64,000 bases of DNA from Pomacea canaliculata (taxonomy: Eukaryota; Mollusca; Gastropoda; Architaenioglossa; Ampullariidae): positions 13,017,950 to 13,081,949 of the forward strand of contig NC_037596.1 in NCBI RefSeq assembly GCF_003073045.1. Reading direction: 5' to 3'. The number at the start of each line of letters is the position of its first letter. Position 1 is the first letter of the stretch. Shown here in pieces: positions 1 through 12,500 of the stretch. Both the position numbers and the translations under genes were made by a program. The notes beneath the pieces were generated by a model. It was not told the origin of the DNA and searched no databases. It saw nothing but the letters and a program-made list of their open reading frames with translations.

Positions 1-500
1 ATGTATATATTTGCTATGCCTTCATGTGTCCATTTGTTAACTGTAGTTTTAAAACATACTTAATCTTTGTTATCCTTCTAACAGTTATTGTTCAGCTTTC
101 TTTTCGTTGCGTGTACTTGTATCAGTGTAATATACTAAAAGTTCTAGCTTATCAGCTGATGAGTGAGTGTGAATAGCACATACAAACCCTGAATACGTTT
201 CATGCTTTTAAATGTTTAGATTTACAAAATAAATTGCAAATACTTGTGTTGGGTATTCAGTATAATGATTTTCTTATCACAGGCTTCGTCGAAAATAAAG
301 GGGCAAGTTGTAGCATTAAGGAACATTATAAAAATTAATAAGCTATTCTATTCTGCCATTATTCTGTTAACCTTTCCCCGGGCACAAGGAAAATGAAAGG
401 GAAATTTTTATCCTCCAGTACCGCGTATAGGAACTCTTCCAAGTAATTTGCATCGAGTCACTTTTATAATGATTCTTTTGTGTCCAGGAGAAGGCTGAGT

Positions 501-576
501 ATGGATACACTGTATACATGTTGTTGTTTCTTCTGGATAATTATTATTCCACCGACCCCAACCTCTGCGTCAACAT
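501..576 (+). CDS. Locus A exon 1: signal peptide
   Basis: ATG at 501 opens 25 codons plus one base, ending at a GTGAGT donor. Residues 7-16 are hydrophobic (CCCFFWIIII), followed by small and Pro residues, as in a secretory signal. The 76-nt length and phase-1 end equal exon 1 of locus D, which supports this start. Confidence 0.8.
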
Positions 577-3510
577 GTGAGTAGCACAATTACATTCTCA
601 CGGCATTGCTTTACGTTTCCTAATTGTTTCACTGCACCTACAACTAATATTTATAAATATTTTACTTATTTTTAAAATGCAGAACACAACTTAATATGTT
701 AGTGTTATAACCATTGTAATCACACTCAATATTTTTTTATATACATTCAACATTTTTGAAGCTTTTTTATTGATATGTTAGTTCATTATTACGGAAAATA
801 AAGAAAAGCATGTGCGATATTTTTTTTCAATTTATTCTTTATACTTTCAGGTGGGATATCAAATTTCAGTGAACAATTTCTTAAAAAGCAAGGAGACATT
901 GCTAATATCACATATGCTGTGAATGGCACGGAAATCTCTACATTTTCAGAGAAAGTCACCATCGTGTACGATGTATGTAAAAGTAACACACTGAGTGTCC
1001 AATGCACATTTAAATGGAGAGAGCAACTTAATCAGCTGGCTGTGAAGAAATGGAGTTCAGAAGACGATGCATTCTGTTCAGCTGAACGTCGTAACTTTAC
1101 CTCCGTGGTCACCTGGGAGATAAGGATTTCACAGGTGGTCAGTCGGTCATTGAGTGTAATGCATCTCTACTTGGAAAACTACACCAGCAACGAACGGAAA
1201 ATCCAGACCATGCGTCTCATGCGCGTTCAATTATTGCGTAAGTAAGGAATACGACTTTGGAATTGGAGATACTATCATAGCGAATTTTATTGTCTTTTAT
1301 ACCATACAAAGAAAAATATAGCATCATTTTTAAACAACAAAGAAACAGGTAAGAAGAAAAATGTCATCAGCACCTAACAGTACTTACGGAAAAGTATATT
1401 TATTGATTAGAGGTCATTAAAGTATCAATTGTTTTCTAAATTGAATTAAAAATTGATGCTAAAACCCCTATTCAACGGACTTTAAAGTCCCGGATCAAAA
1501 TACTATATATTTTATTCAGCTGGGTGTACCAATTAAGACCAAAAGCATATCAGTCTTAAAGAGTAAGATTTATATTTTGTGACAAAACGAGATTTTCCCT
1601 CTGTCAAACTGAAAAATCTTGCAAGACTTATTTCCTATTTCTCAATGTCTAAAATTATCTTTTGGTGGAAGAATTACCTTGATTGCTCATATTTATGCAG
1701 TAAAATAAAATTTCTAGTATCATGTGAAACGTACAATTTCATTGACAACCTGAAATGAAATGATCCATCAACAATGTCACCTAAGGAAGTAAAGTTGTTT
1801 TAAGATTGGTGTGATGTATTTCGGATGCTTCAGTCTCAAACTGTATTTTACTGATAGCCGGATAAAGTTACCTTGTGTACGTCTGATTTTAAGCATGGTT
1901 TTCTTTGTGTGGTTGTAGTACGTATAAATAGTTGATCTTTGTGTTCGTGTTTTCGACACATATGTACATTCAGATCCACCCAAAGTAACGAGTCTAAATA
2001 TAGACGGACAGGAGGTCAACGAAACTCATCTCATTAACGAAGGTCAGCAGGTCACCATCTCCTGCTCCTTTGACACAGGAAACCCACCTGTCTCCTTTCG
2101 TCTGGTGGACAGAACTGGCAAAGAACTTACTACCGACAAAGAGAATCTTCACACTTCACTTTCAGCAAAATGTGAAGATGACTGGCCGTTAGTTCGTTGT
2201 GAAGGAGACCGGTCAGAACAGAACAGATCGGTGTTACTTCTTGTCAGGTGTAAGTACCAAAGCCGACAGCTATAAACAGACATTTATTTATGTGGCTCTC
2301 TTTCTCTCTTTCTTTTTCTTTATATACACACATATTTGGGAGTTCATATATGGTACGTATAGGTAAAGCATTCTTTTGGCAACTTAATTTAAAAAGAAGA
2401 AATTTAATGAGTTATTTAGTTAGAATTGTACAAAGCTCAATTCACTTGTTTAAAAATTCGCTCCTAAGCTTTAACAGACAATGATAGTTTTAAGGACTTT
2501 TTGGCACATTACAAATAAATTCAACACTCAATTGTTTGTTGTATGCCGTACATTTTTATATTATAGCATATTTAAAATAGTTTTTTTTTTAGTGCCAAAA
2601 GGTAACTTCTAGAGCTTAGAAAAAGTGAACATACATTCACCTAAACACCTACACACTGCTTTCTTTTTAAAGTTACTGAAGTATTGCTATGTGTACATGG
2701 AAAAGAAACCGAAAAAAACTACTCAATCCTAGTTTAAAGAATTTATTTAAAGAGCATTTATGATTCTGTCGTATTTGAGCTTGAAATCTGTATGTACTTC
2801 TAGGTCCTCCTCAGTTTGTTAGCACGCAACCAACTGTCGTCAAAAATCAAATTTATGAAACCTGGATTTTTAACATCAAGGCTCATACAAAAGTGATCAA
2901 CAGATGTTTTCTAACCACAACCGAATCAGAAGAAAAGCCTGTTACTGAGGTTGACTGCTTTTTAAGCGGGGATCCTCCATATTTTGTGTTGACTGTCGTC
3001 CTGAGCAACAAGGACAGACCTGAAAGGGGATCTTGGACGTTAACTCTTCGAAACGATGTAGGGTCTGTGACCACAACATCAAGTGAGTACAACCGTGTTA
3101 CTTTCTGTAGGAAATGCTGTTAAAAATTTTTTTTTTTAATGTAGCCGTTCAGAAGCAAGATTGGATCTAAATTTTAAAAGTTCTTTAAAATAATATCATA
3201 TTATAAAATTATTTTATGTCATTGTCAACCATAATGCTTTGAAATTTTGTTTTAAATGTTGTTGTAGCTGTTTGAAATTTGTGCAGGATTGCTAACTATG
3301 CCAGCAACAAAAAAATTAATATTTTCATCTGCAACGTGCGTGGTTTAGTACGATTGGGAAAATGACAAGCGTACAGTTTAAGAAACGGTTGCCTTGATTT
3401 TTTTTTTTTTTGGTATTTCAAGAAGCAATGAAGGAATGGTGTATGCTATGTATGTAAAGCGCTATAAGCAAATCTTTGGACAGGCGCTATATAGATCCTC
3501 AATGAGGAGG

Positions 3511-3570
<60 letters not shown>

Positions 3571-6500
3571 TTGTTGTTGTTGCTGTTGTTGTTGTTGTTG
3601 TTTACAAACTGTCAGCCGGAGAAAAGGAAATCAAACCGCGAAGAAGGTCCGCGTGTAGCTAATCGACGCAAAAAGTTAGCATCTCCACTCATGTTTATCG
3701 ATTGTTCCTGCGATTTCTTGTGCTTTGTTCCGATTCAGTAAACAATGACAGTGAAAGAAGGTGAGTTGAAATGAAAAAAAAACTTAAAACAAACGGAGAG
3801 AAAGAGAAGGAACAAATGAAAGGGAAAATGAAAATCATACTTAAAGACGGAAAGGAAAGAGGGTTAATTCAGTAACTTGTATTCGTAGAATGCAAACAAC
3901 CTGTGACAGTATCTCCACAGAGATACTCCATCATATACCCAACTTGATGACTTTCAGTAAACGCGACACGTTATTGCAACTACACACGATTAAGTTATAC
4001 CACTTTACAGGTTACATGTTACTTTACACTTTACAGAAACTTCATATCCCATAGTATTCGCAGACACATAATAGTAATCTTTTTTCTCGTTGTCATTCAT
4101 CTCCACATAGTAATTCTTTATCTACCATAGTCGCCTTTTCCTATAATATTTTATCGACACTTTAATACTCCCAAAATTTAGCAAAATATGTCAGTTTTAC
4201 ACTGCTAGATGGGAAATATGAAAAGCAAATAGTTATGCGCAATTACGGCATGCACAGGTAGCTGGAACTGTCAAAAAATACATTAATTTCTATTTCCCTA
4301 TAGCAAACAGTGCTTACTTATATTTGCCAATCAGTGTGTAGGAGTGTTGTGAATGATTAGATGCTTATAGCAAGAACTAGATGCAATTTTATTATCAACA
4401 TTATTATTTCTAAGGTTGAGTAGCACAGACTTTTCCCAAAGAAGGTGACTGACAAAGAGAGAATGGCAGATAGATAAAATACCGCTGAACTGAAAGCAAG
4501 AGCGTTCTAAGTTTATTAGGTAAAACTCTTACTTTTGTTCTGATGTGTTTATTTCTTTTGTCTGAAAAGCGACATGGGTAACGGGAGCAATGTACGTGTG
4601 CAAGGCATGATGGATAGAAAGGAAGTTCTTTCTTGTGACGGGGGCGTCATCAGAGATCTACAACACGAGTTCAGAGTTCACCACAGTCGTTTTCAGCCTT
4701 ATCACGAACTTGTATTACTGGACTTTTGGCAGACGATTTTTTCCCAGTTAACTCCTAAAACGAGGCATACTTGTACAAAGTTTCCGGTTTATTCACATTT
4801 CAGCTTAACTAAAACGAGGCAGGCTACTACAAAGCTTCCGGCTTAGTCACATTTTTTGTTTAGGTTCACCGAGACTGACAGCGGATCACTTCGCAAAAGG
4901 CTAACTTGGTCGTGGCAGACAGACAGCAGTCCACCTATACACGTCCATATGGCCCTATATCTCTATTTCTGTCAATCCCAATTCTGTGAACGCAAGGATG
5001 AGCGGTTGGAGGAATTGATGCTTTATGTCGAGCTAGTAGCGAAGGTTATATCACGGCCCAACAGTCGGTCAGGTACAATTAAGACTGAAATAGATGGTGA
5101 AATAAATATTTCATTGTTGATAGGATTGATGTATTAGTGCTTAAATAGTTAACGAATAGTTTTGTCGTTCATGTACCCATGAATAAAGATAACACCAAAA
5201 CTTTATTTTTGCTCAAATTAAAATGCACGGAAAAAACTATAATTAATTCTTATGTTCAGAAGTTATCTTGAAAGCATCTTTGCCTTTTACATTTTTGGCA
5301 TCTGGTATGTTTCTTTTTCTTTGCTCTCTTTTTACCCTCTCTCTCTATGTCTTCCCTAAGCTCAATTTACACGCATGCCTTTCTGTTGTCCATACGCACA
5401 AAATATTTCGCTCGTGACTTTTAGATGGTTATACATTTAAAAGGTGAGTGCAGGAAGCATTTACGATTTCAAGTATTTACCATTACAGGTTACAGTACTG
5501 AAAACATTAGTCACTTTACAGCTCTATTAACACGTGGTAGCAGTTGAGAATGTGGATATGAGCGACGCTAGAGATTCTAAAGACTTCTTTATGTCTAAAT
5601 AGTAACTGGTAGTTGTTTCTAGATTATTCCAGAGTTGCATGGTGAGTGCTCGTGCATGCATTTGTGTGTGTGTGTATGTGTGTGTGTGTGTGTGTTTATG
5701 GGGCTGAGTGAAAGGGAGCAGTTAACTACAAGTCAAGAAAAGGTTCAGGATTTAAGATTCAGAAAACTAGTACCCAGGTAGTCAGAATACTAGGTATTAG
5801 TAACTTTTATGTTATTTTGCACATAGTAGAAAAAATATTTGTTTGTATTGAATGTACTTTTTTGATAGCGAGCTGGTGACAATTTTAACATGCTTTGTCA
5901 CTGACAAATCTATAGGAAAGTAATCATTATTATGTTATATAAACATGTATTTGTATGCTCGTTTACTATAGCCAAGAAAGCTGATGCGGAGACACATATC
6001 GAGAAACGAGAAGCCAACAGCCAGCTGTCACTAAGAAAAACTAGACTTGTCCCAATCCTATCAATACACCTGTTCTTATGAAATCCTGTACTACCCCTTC
6101 ACAGTCAGAAGGGGAAAACCCGAAATTGGAATTATCTGTTAATAGTCCGTTATGACTCGAAGTGTGCAATAACCTTTTTGACTAGAAATTATTAATAGTC
6201 CGTTGTGACTAGAAGTAACCTACTGTTGTCCTGTACCTTGACGCCATTGCAAGTCGTCCGTAAGTATAGAAACTTTGATTACACAACCTGTTAAATCCCA
6301 TTAATTTGTAAATGAAACACCTATTAGGCACATATCTTTCGAAAACAATGTGATTTCAAACAGAAGTACAAAACATGTAGCTTTAAAAGCACATTTGTCC
6401 TTAAGCATATACTACGTTTCTTTTTTTTTTCTTTTATATTACAGGCATTCCAAAAATGAACTGCAGTTTTCATTATACAGACGCTTGTGAGCTGCACGTT

Positions 6501-9500
6501 CCGATTCCTGACAAAACTGAAACAGATTTTGTAATCTACTTTAGTCCTCATGTCGGAGAACAACGTAAGCACCTTTCTCTTTGATACTAATATCTTCGTC
6601 ACTGTCATCTACTTCACTGGCATAATTTTTCAAATTTTACCTGTAGCCTTAATCATAAAGAATTAATTTATGTAGGTAAAAAAGAACTAGACAGGATATA
6701 TATTTTAAGCTTTTTTCTGTTCAAAGTTTATTCTTAGAAGATTTCGTGTATCAGAGAAGGATAGTATCCTCCTGTAGGGCATCCATAATTACAGAACCAC
6801 ATGTAGTTGCTGTTTTAAATGTGTTGACAGGAAGCGTTGTCAGATGTGAATGGTCAGATCATTATAGCTGCGACAGTGAGCCTGGGTTCCTTGTCAATTT
6901 TCAAAATGCTCAAAAAGCTGTAATTACACTTCCTTCAAGCTTTGAAGAGGAATCTGGGAAATTCAAATGGCACGTTCTAGGAAGTGCTTACAGTAACTCA
7001 GGAGGTTGCTCCTGGAATCCCAAAGGTGCGTTTTATTAATATTCGTATTTTAGCTTTGAGGAACATATTTTAAAAGATAGAACAGTTATTTTTTTCCCCA
7101 GACATTTTTCATTTACACAAACACTTGAAACAGAAATTGGCCTAACACTGGGATGTACAACTTTTCACTATCTTCTAACAACAATTGTTAATTTTAGGTA
7201 AAGATATCACTTAATGATACTGTTAACATTGCCTAACAGCCAGATGTAATCTTAAAATTTGTGGATGAATCAGTTCCTATTGTGGTCATGCATGCTCTCA
7301 GAAGCTATATTTATGATTATAAATTACATCAATCTGCTTTTACTAAATTTGAGCATTATATAATTCTTTTGAGAGAAATGAGGACTAAGAGTCTTAAAGG
7401 TTAGACCTCATTTCTCAATAGTCTTGTGAAAAAACAAATTGTATTTCAGTTTTATAGTACTGTTGGCACCAACCCATTACAAAGTTCTTGAGTACAATAA
7501 TGATAATTTGTTTTGTTGTGATTTGAATGATTTAGTAGATATTTTTTTATAAATTAGTTTTTAACAAAGAGCCATCTTAATTTCTTCCCAAGCAAAGAAT
7601 ATAAAAGAGGGAACCATGATAAAAAAACATAGACATATAAACAATGCAATTAAATTCAACACCAAAAACTGTATTAGGAGACTAGTTTATATATATATGG
7701 GAACTGAGGTTAACTAAGGTTGAAAGAACTACTATTTGTGCTATTTTTGTTAGATTAGAGAGGCTCAGCACACCAATATCTACTGAATGAATAACAAGTT
7801 TAATTACCCTAGCTCCAGATATGTATAGTCAATCAGGTGAAGCAAGGTTCATACTATTTTGTCTGGAAAGACACAAGTTAAACCTAAGAGAGGTTCCTTC
7901 ATCATATTCTTAACCTTGATATAATTCTACGATTGTTTCCGAATAGATTGCTACTTATTTTTACTATACAGAAGAAGGCAATAAAAAATACTCATGAATT
8001 AGACATAAGCCTATGTATCTGTTGATGTGTGCATATAAGTACAGCCACCAAAGGTACATATATATATATGGAACATTAAAGACACAGATGCATATTTTTT
8101 TTTTTTACTGTAGATGCAAAAGGTTTGCATAAGAGTTAGTTGACACATTATGTCAATATACAAACAAGCCTTTTTCTTTTTCACTCTAACCCATCCACAT
8201 GAAATCCATGTAGCTTTACAGGCCAACTGCTGAATTTTCCTTTTTTCAAGTTATTTATTTTTAATCTCCAGATAGAAGATTGATAGAAGTGAATTCATGA
8301 GATTTCATGTCAATAAATGCATTAAGTTCTTTAGTCTTGTATCTTTTATTTAGTTGGAGAAGAAACAGTGATGCTATTGGCTGTTTGTTTTTCATTTTAC
8401 ATTTGTAAATAAGAAATTTTGCTTCTAATAGAATACTTCCTCGTTTATTATCTGTTTTACAATTGGCATTAAATGTGAGAGATTAATTTTAAACTAGATA
8501 AATATTATTTTTGCATTTTTTTCATCCATTTCCTTTTTTAAGTTTATTCAGAATAGTCTGGTTACTTCACAACACCATAAAAGGAATTTAATTATCTCCC
8601 TTTCACTTGCACAGAAGGTGCATTGTATTGTTTTCCTCAAGCCCCATCTATTCTGCCAACGCGTTTGCACCTATAATTCTATGGGTAATTCTGCACTGAA
8701 ATGACTTGGGTTTAGTGTCTTGTACCTTTTTAACTTTTTTTTATCAAAACTTTAAGAACCATGCATCCTTGGGAGAAAATAAAACAAATTTGTTAGTGAA
8801 TGAAATGAATGCACCTACAAGTTTATAACTTGTTGAAAAGTGAATATAACTTCATTTTGGAAGTGAGGTACAAGGACGGTGCTCATCATTTTTTTTCCAA
8901 CTGCCTTAGGTACCCATTAGGTACAGTAGGTACATAGGTACATACACGAGCATTAGGTACAGATCGATCAACTGGGATATTCCACTGAGTTACAGGGTAT
9001 CAAACAGACAAGTGTATTTGTTCAGGTTCAGACTCAGTTACTGTACACCATTGGGCTTCCCACTTCCTCAAAACTTCTTTGTGGTTTACACCTTATGCTG
9101 CACATATCAATGAGTTCAAATGTACAAGCAAATAAAACTAAATGACGAAACGCTTAACATCATATTTTGATATATTTTGTATATATTTGTGGTGGGTGGT
9201 TATCTAAACGTGGAATTTCAGTTAGAATTGAGGAAGGGAGGTTATTGCACTCACTTAAATTGTATTTCACAATACAGGGAGAAATTTGCTTGTAACATGA
9301 AAATGGAATCTTGACCCACTTTTTGTTTCCTTTTCTCATGAGCTATTTCACAGGCCTTTAACAAAGAACTCAAGAAGTAAATACGTTTGATTGTAGCACA
9401 TTATGCATATTAACTAACCTTAAATTTCACAAAATGATGTTTTCCTACTAGAATATATGAGGTGTAAGGCAATCAGTTTGTTTTAACCTTCAGTTTTTAG

Positions 9501-12500
9501 TTACAGGGACATGCTAAATTTTGTTTAACTTGAATGTACATGAAGAATTAACATTAATTTAGAGAAGCAGATTTTACAAAGATATATATGGATTCTGCTA
9601 TTTTCTTTTTTATATATTTATTTATTCATTTATTGATTTATTTTATTTATTGGTTTAAGAGATCTCAGCAAATAGTAGAATGTTTTCTAGATTTTAATAT
9701 ATGTCTATAAATATGGGAATCTGCAGCTTTCATTTCTTTATGAAATTTTTGTGATGCAAAGAAAAGAACAAATTAAAAAACATCTCCTAAGTTTTTTGAA
9801 ATTAATATATATATAATAGTATAATAGTACCTTTACCTTTTTTGCAGAAACTTGCTTTCCTGTTGACAAGTATGAAGAAGTTTCAAGTACAAGACTGATG
9901 AGTATGTACTGTAGCCTACTACAAAGTTGGAAAGCATATATGTAGTTGAAGGATATTTTTACTATAAACAGAAATTGATATAATTTTCTACAGGAATGAA
10001 TACTAATATGCTTGCTTTAAATATGGGTCATAGCATAGTCCCTTCAATAGCTTTATAAATAAAAGAGCAAACATTCACTACATTTCTACATTTTGCTTTT
10101 TCTTGTATTCAAAAAGAGTGTATGTGGGCCTCTAAGTATGTTTGACATATAGGTGCATGTCTAGATCTCTAGACAGTCATTTTCGTTTACTGATATGTAT
10201 TATAAAGTTATTACTTTGACCTTTCAAATAGAGTTTATTTTAGACATATATCTTAGTCTATTTAGCATTAAATATTGTAAGGTGCAATGAATATTTATAA
10301 CGAAATTACCTGCTAAATGCTTTCTTATAGAGTGAGCACATTAAGGGAAAGACATATACATGAAAGTAGGATATCAATTGCAATCATTTTTTAATCGGGC
10401 AACTCATGGGCTGTGTGATACTGAGTGTGAACAATCACAAAGTACAAGCAGACAATATCGCTAACTAATGTGACCTCCACCCTCCTTGACATGATAAATA
10501 AGTTCTACGGTCAAATAAATCTGACCATAATACATCAATGGCATCTATAGCTCCTGCATCACACTAACATCTTTCTTTGTTATACGTGAGCACGAGGTGT
10601 ATTTACATAGTCTGACAACAAACCAGCAGGAAAGTAGCATGTTCTGACGGTGTGTCTCCTTCCACACTAAGGCATTGCTCTGACCAGCTCTATAATGCTT
10701 TTATTGATATCTTCAATATCTCCCTCCAACTCCTCATCGTCCCCCGCTGTTTGAAAGCATCATTCACCGTCTTTGGCCAGAAGAAGACTAAGGAAATGTC
10801 ACTAGAAGACTACAGACCCATGACCTTCACATAAGTCGATGAAAGTTGTGGATACACAGGGTCTCAAGCATCTCTTATGCACCTCAATTGACAAACGGGA
10901 ACCGCAAGCCTCTCCAATTTGCTAGTATCTCATGGACCCTTTTGGATGGTAAAGTTCGCCGATGATATTACGGCGGAAGGTCTTATTACGAACAACCAGG
11001 CGGTGGATCACCTTGTGGTGCAGTAAAAACGGTCTTCATTTCTATGTTTCTAAGATTAAGCAGATAATAATTTACTTCGCAAGAAGAGAGGTGCTATGGG
11101 ATCTCTTACTATCAAAGGGGAAGTCACTGCCATAGTAGGGGCATTCTGGTTGAGTTTTACTGGGTGGTGATCGGTATTATATTCCTGTTTATGTTTTATC
11201 CTCTGAGTAGGGTATATATATATAATTTTCAGAAATAAACACATAAAAGGTATGACATAGGAAGCTAGAGAATTCAGTATGCAGCTGATACATCAGTAAC
11301 TTATAGGAAAACAATCTTTAATGAAAAGTATAATTTAGTACAAGTCAACACTTGTTGGTTACATTTACTTCAACCTATTGATCTATGAGATTTTATTGCT
11401 AATAGCAATTGTTTCTGTTTCTAGGATTTGAAACATCTCTAAAACCTGAATATTCTGAATACGGAGGCAAGTATTACAGTGTAGATTTAACAGCTTGTTA
11501 TTTGTTACGTTTACAAATATTTCAAGTATGGTTATTGTGTGCGTATCGTGCGTGGATATGAATATGCAACCACATTTACACAGAAATCTCAATTTTAAAC
11601 AGACAGATCGACCGACTAACAGTTTGCACATTTATTTAGCAAAATGCTATCGTATGCCATATCAATGTGTTTTGTAAATAGAAACATCTAAAAAAAGACA
11701 TATTCCTGTTTTATATCTTGTAAAGAAGTGTCTTCTATATAATGTGAAATTAGTGAAACAAGATGCATTTAATTTCAAATGTTTTCCATCATTTCTTTGC
11801 AATCTAATCTTTAAATAAAGGAATTTGGTTCCCAAGAAATGAAACTTTATTTTCAATTATTTTCTGTTATTTTCATGCTCTGTTGAAGTAGAACTAAATG
11901 TTGAAAACATAAATGCTTATCATGCAGATAACAATCATGCAACAATTATTGGCGCTGCTGCTGGGGCCGCTGTACTTATCTGTCTGATCCTGATCTTGCT
12001 GACTGGCATTCTACTTTGGAAGAAATGCAAGTCTAAAGGCAGTGTCATGTTACATTGAAAAATGAATATCAATATAAAGAAGACATTAAACGATAAAAAA
12101 TGTATACTTATAAATCATTACATCAGAAAACCCCTAAAGTAAAATGGTTACAGCTCGGAAAGTAGACGCCTTTGTGAAAATTTAGCAGTCACAACAAGGT
12201 TCTTCTTAATGATTTCAAAGTAACGAGGAACAATACATCGGACAGATGTGGACCTTGTTTTCTGATTACATGCAGTACGTTGACAGTTTGCATTTATTTT
12301 AATTTAGTTATTGTTTCAGGTCGTGACCGTCCTAATCAACCCAAAATGTAAGTTAAATGCTTTTAATTTGCATTTATATAAACTACATTGCCGAAGGACA
12401 TGTTTGTACTAAATTTTGTATTTATTGACTGTACAGTTGTTTTTTATAAGTAATAACAACCAAAGACCTCCACAATCTCGAATGATAACTTCTCGCATCC

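Noticed and set aside
3394..3741. Open frame with poly-Met and poly-Leu
   Set aside because: It is a read-through of the (ATG)n(TTG)n microsatellite; no splice sites or conserved sequence.
4574..5137. Two adjacent plus-strand open frames in intron 4 of locus A
   Set aside because: Each is short, in a locally repeated sequence (CTAAAACGAGGCA occurs twice), with no family motif; treated as non-coding repeat.
11231..11237. Locus A exon 9 joined with the GT donor after TGCAA instead of the GC donor
   Set aside because: Joining at the GT at 12031 makes exon 10 read TCG TGA, a stop two codons in, unlike the homologous B tail; kept only as a possible short-tail isoform.
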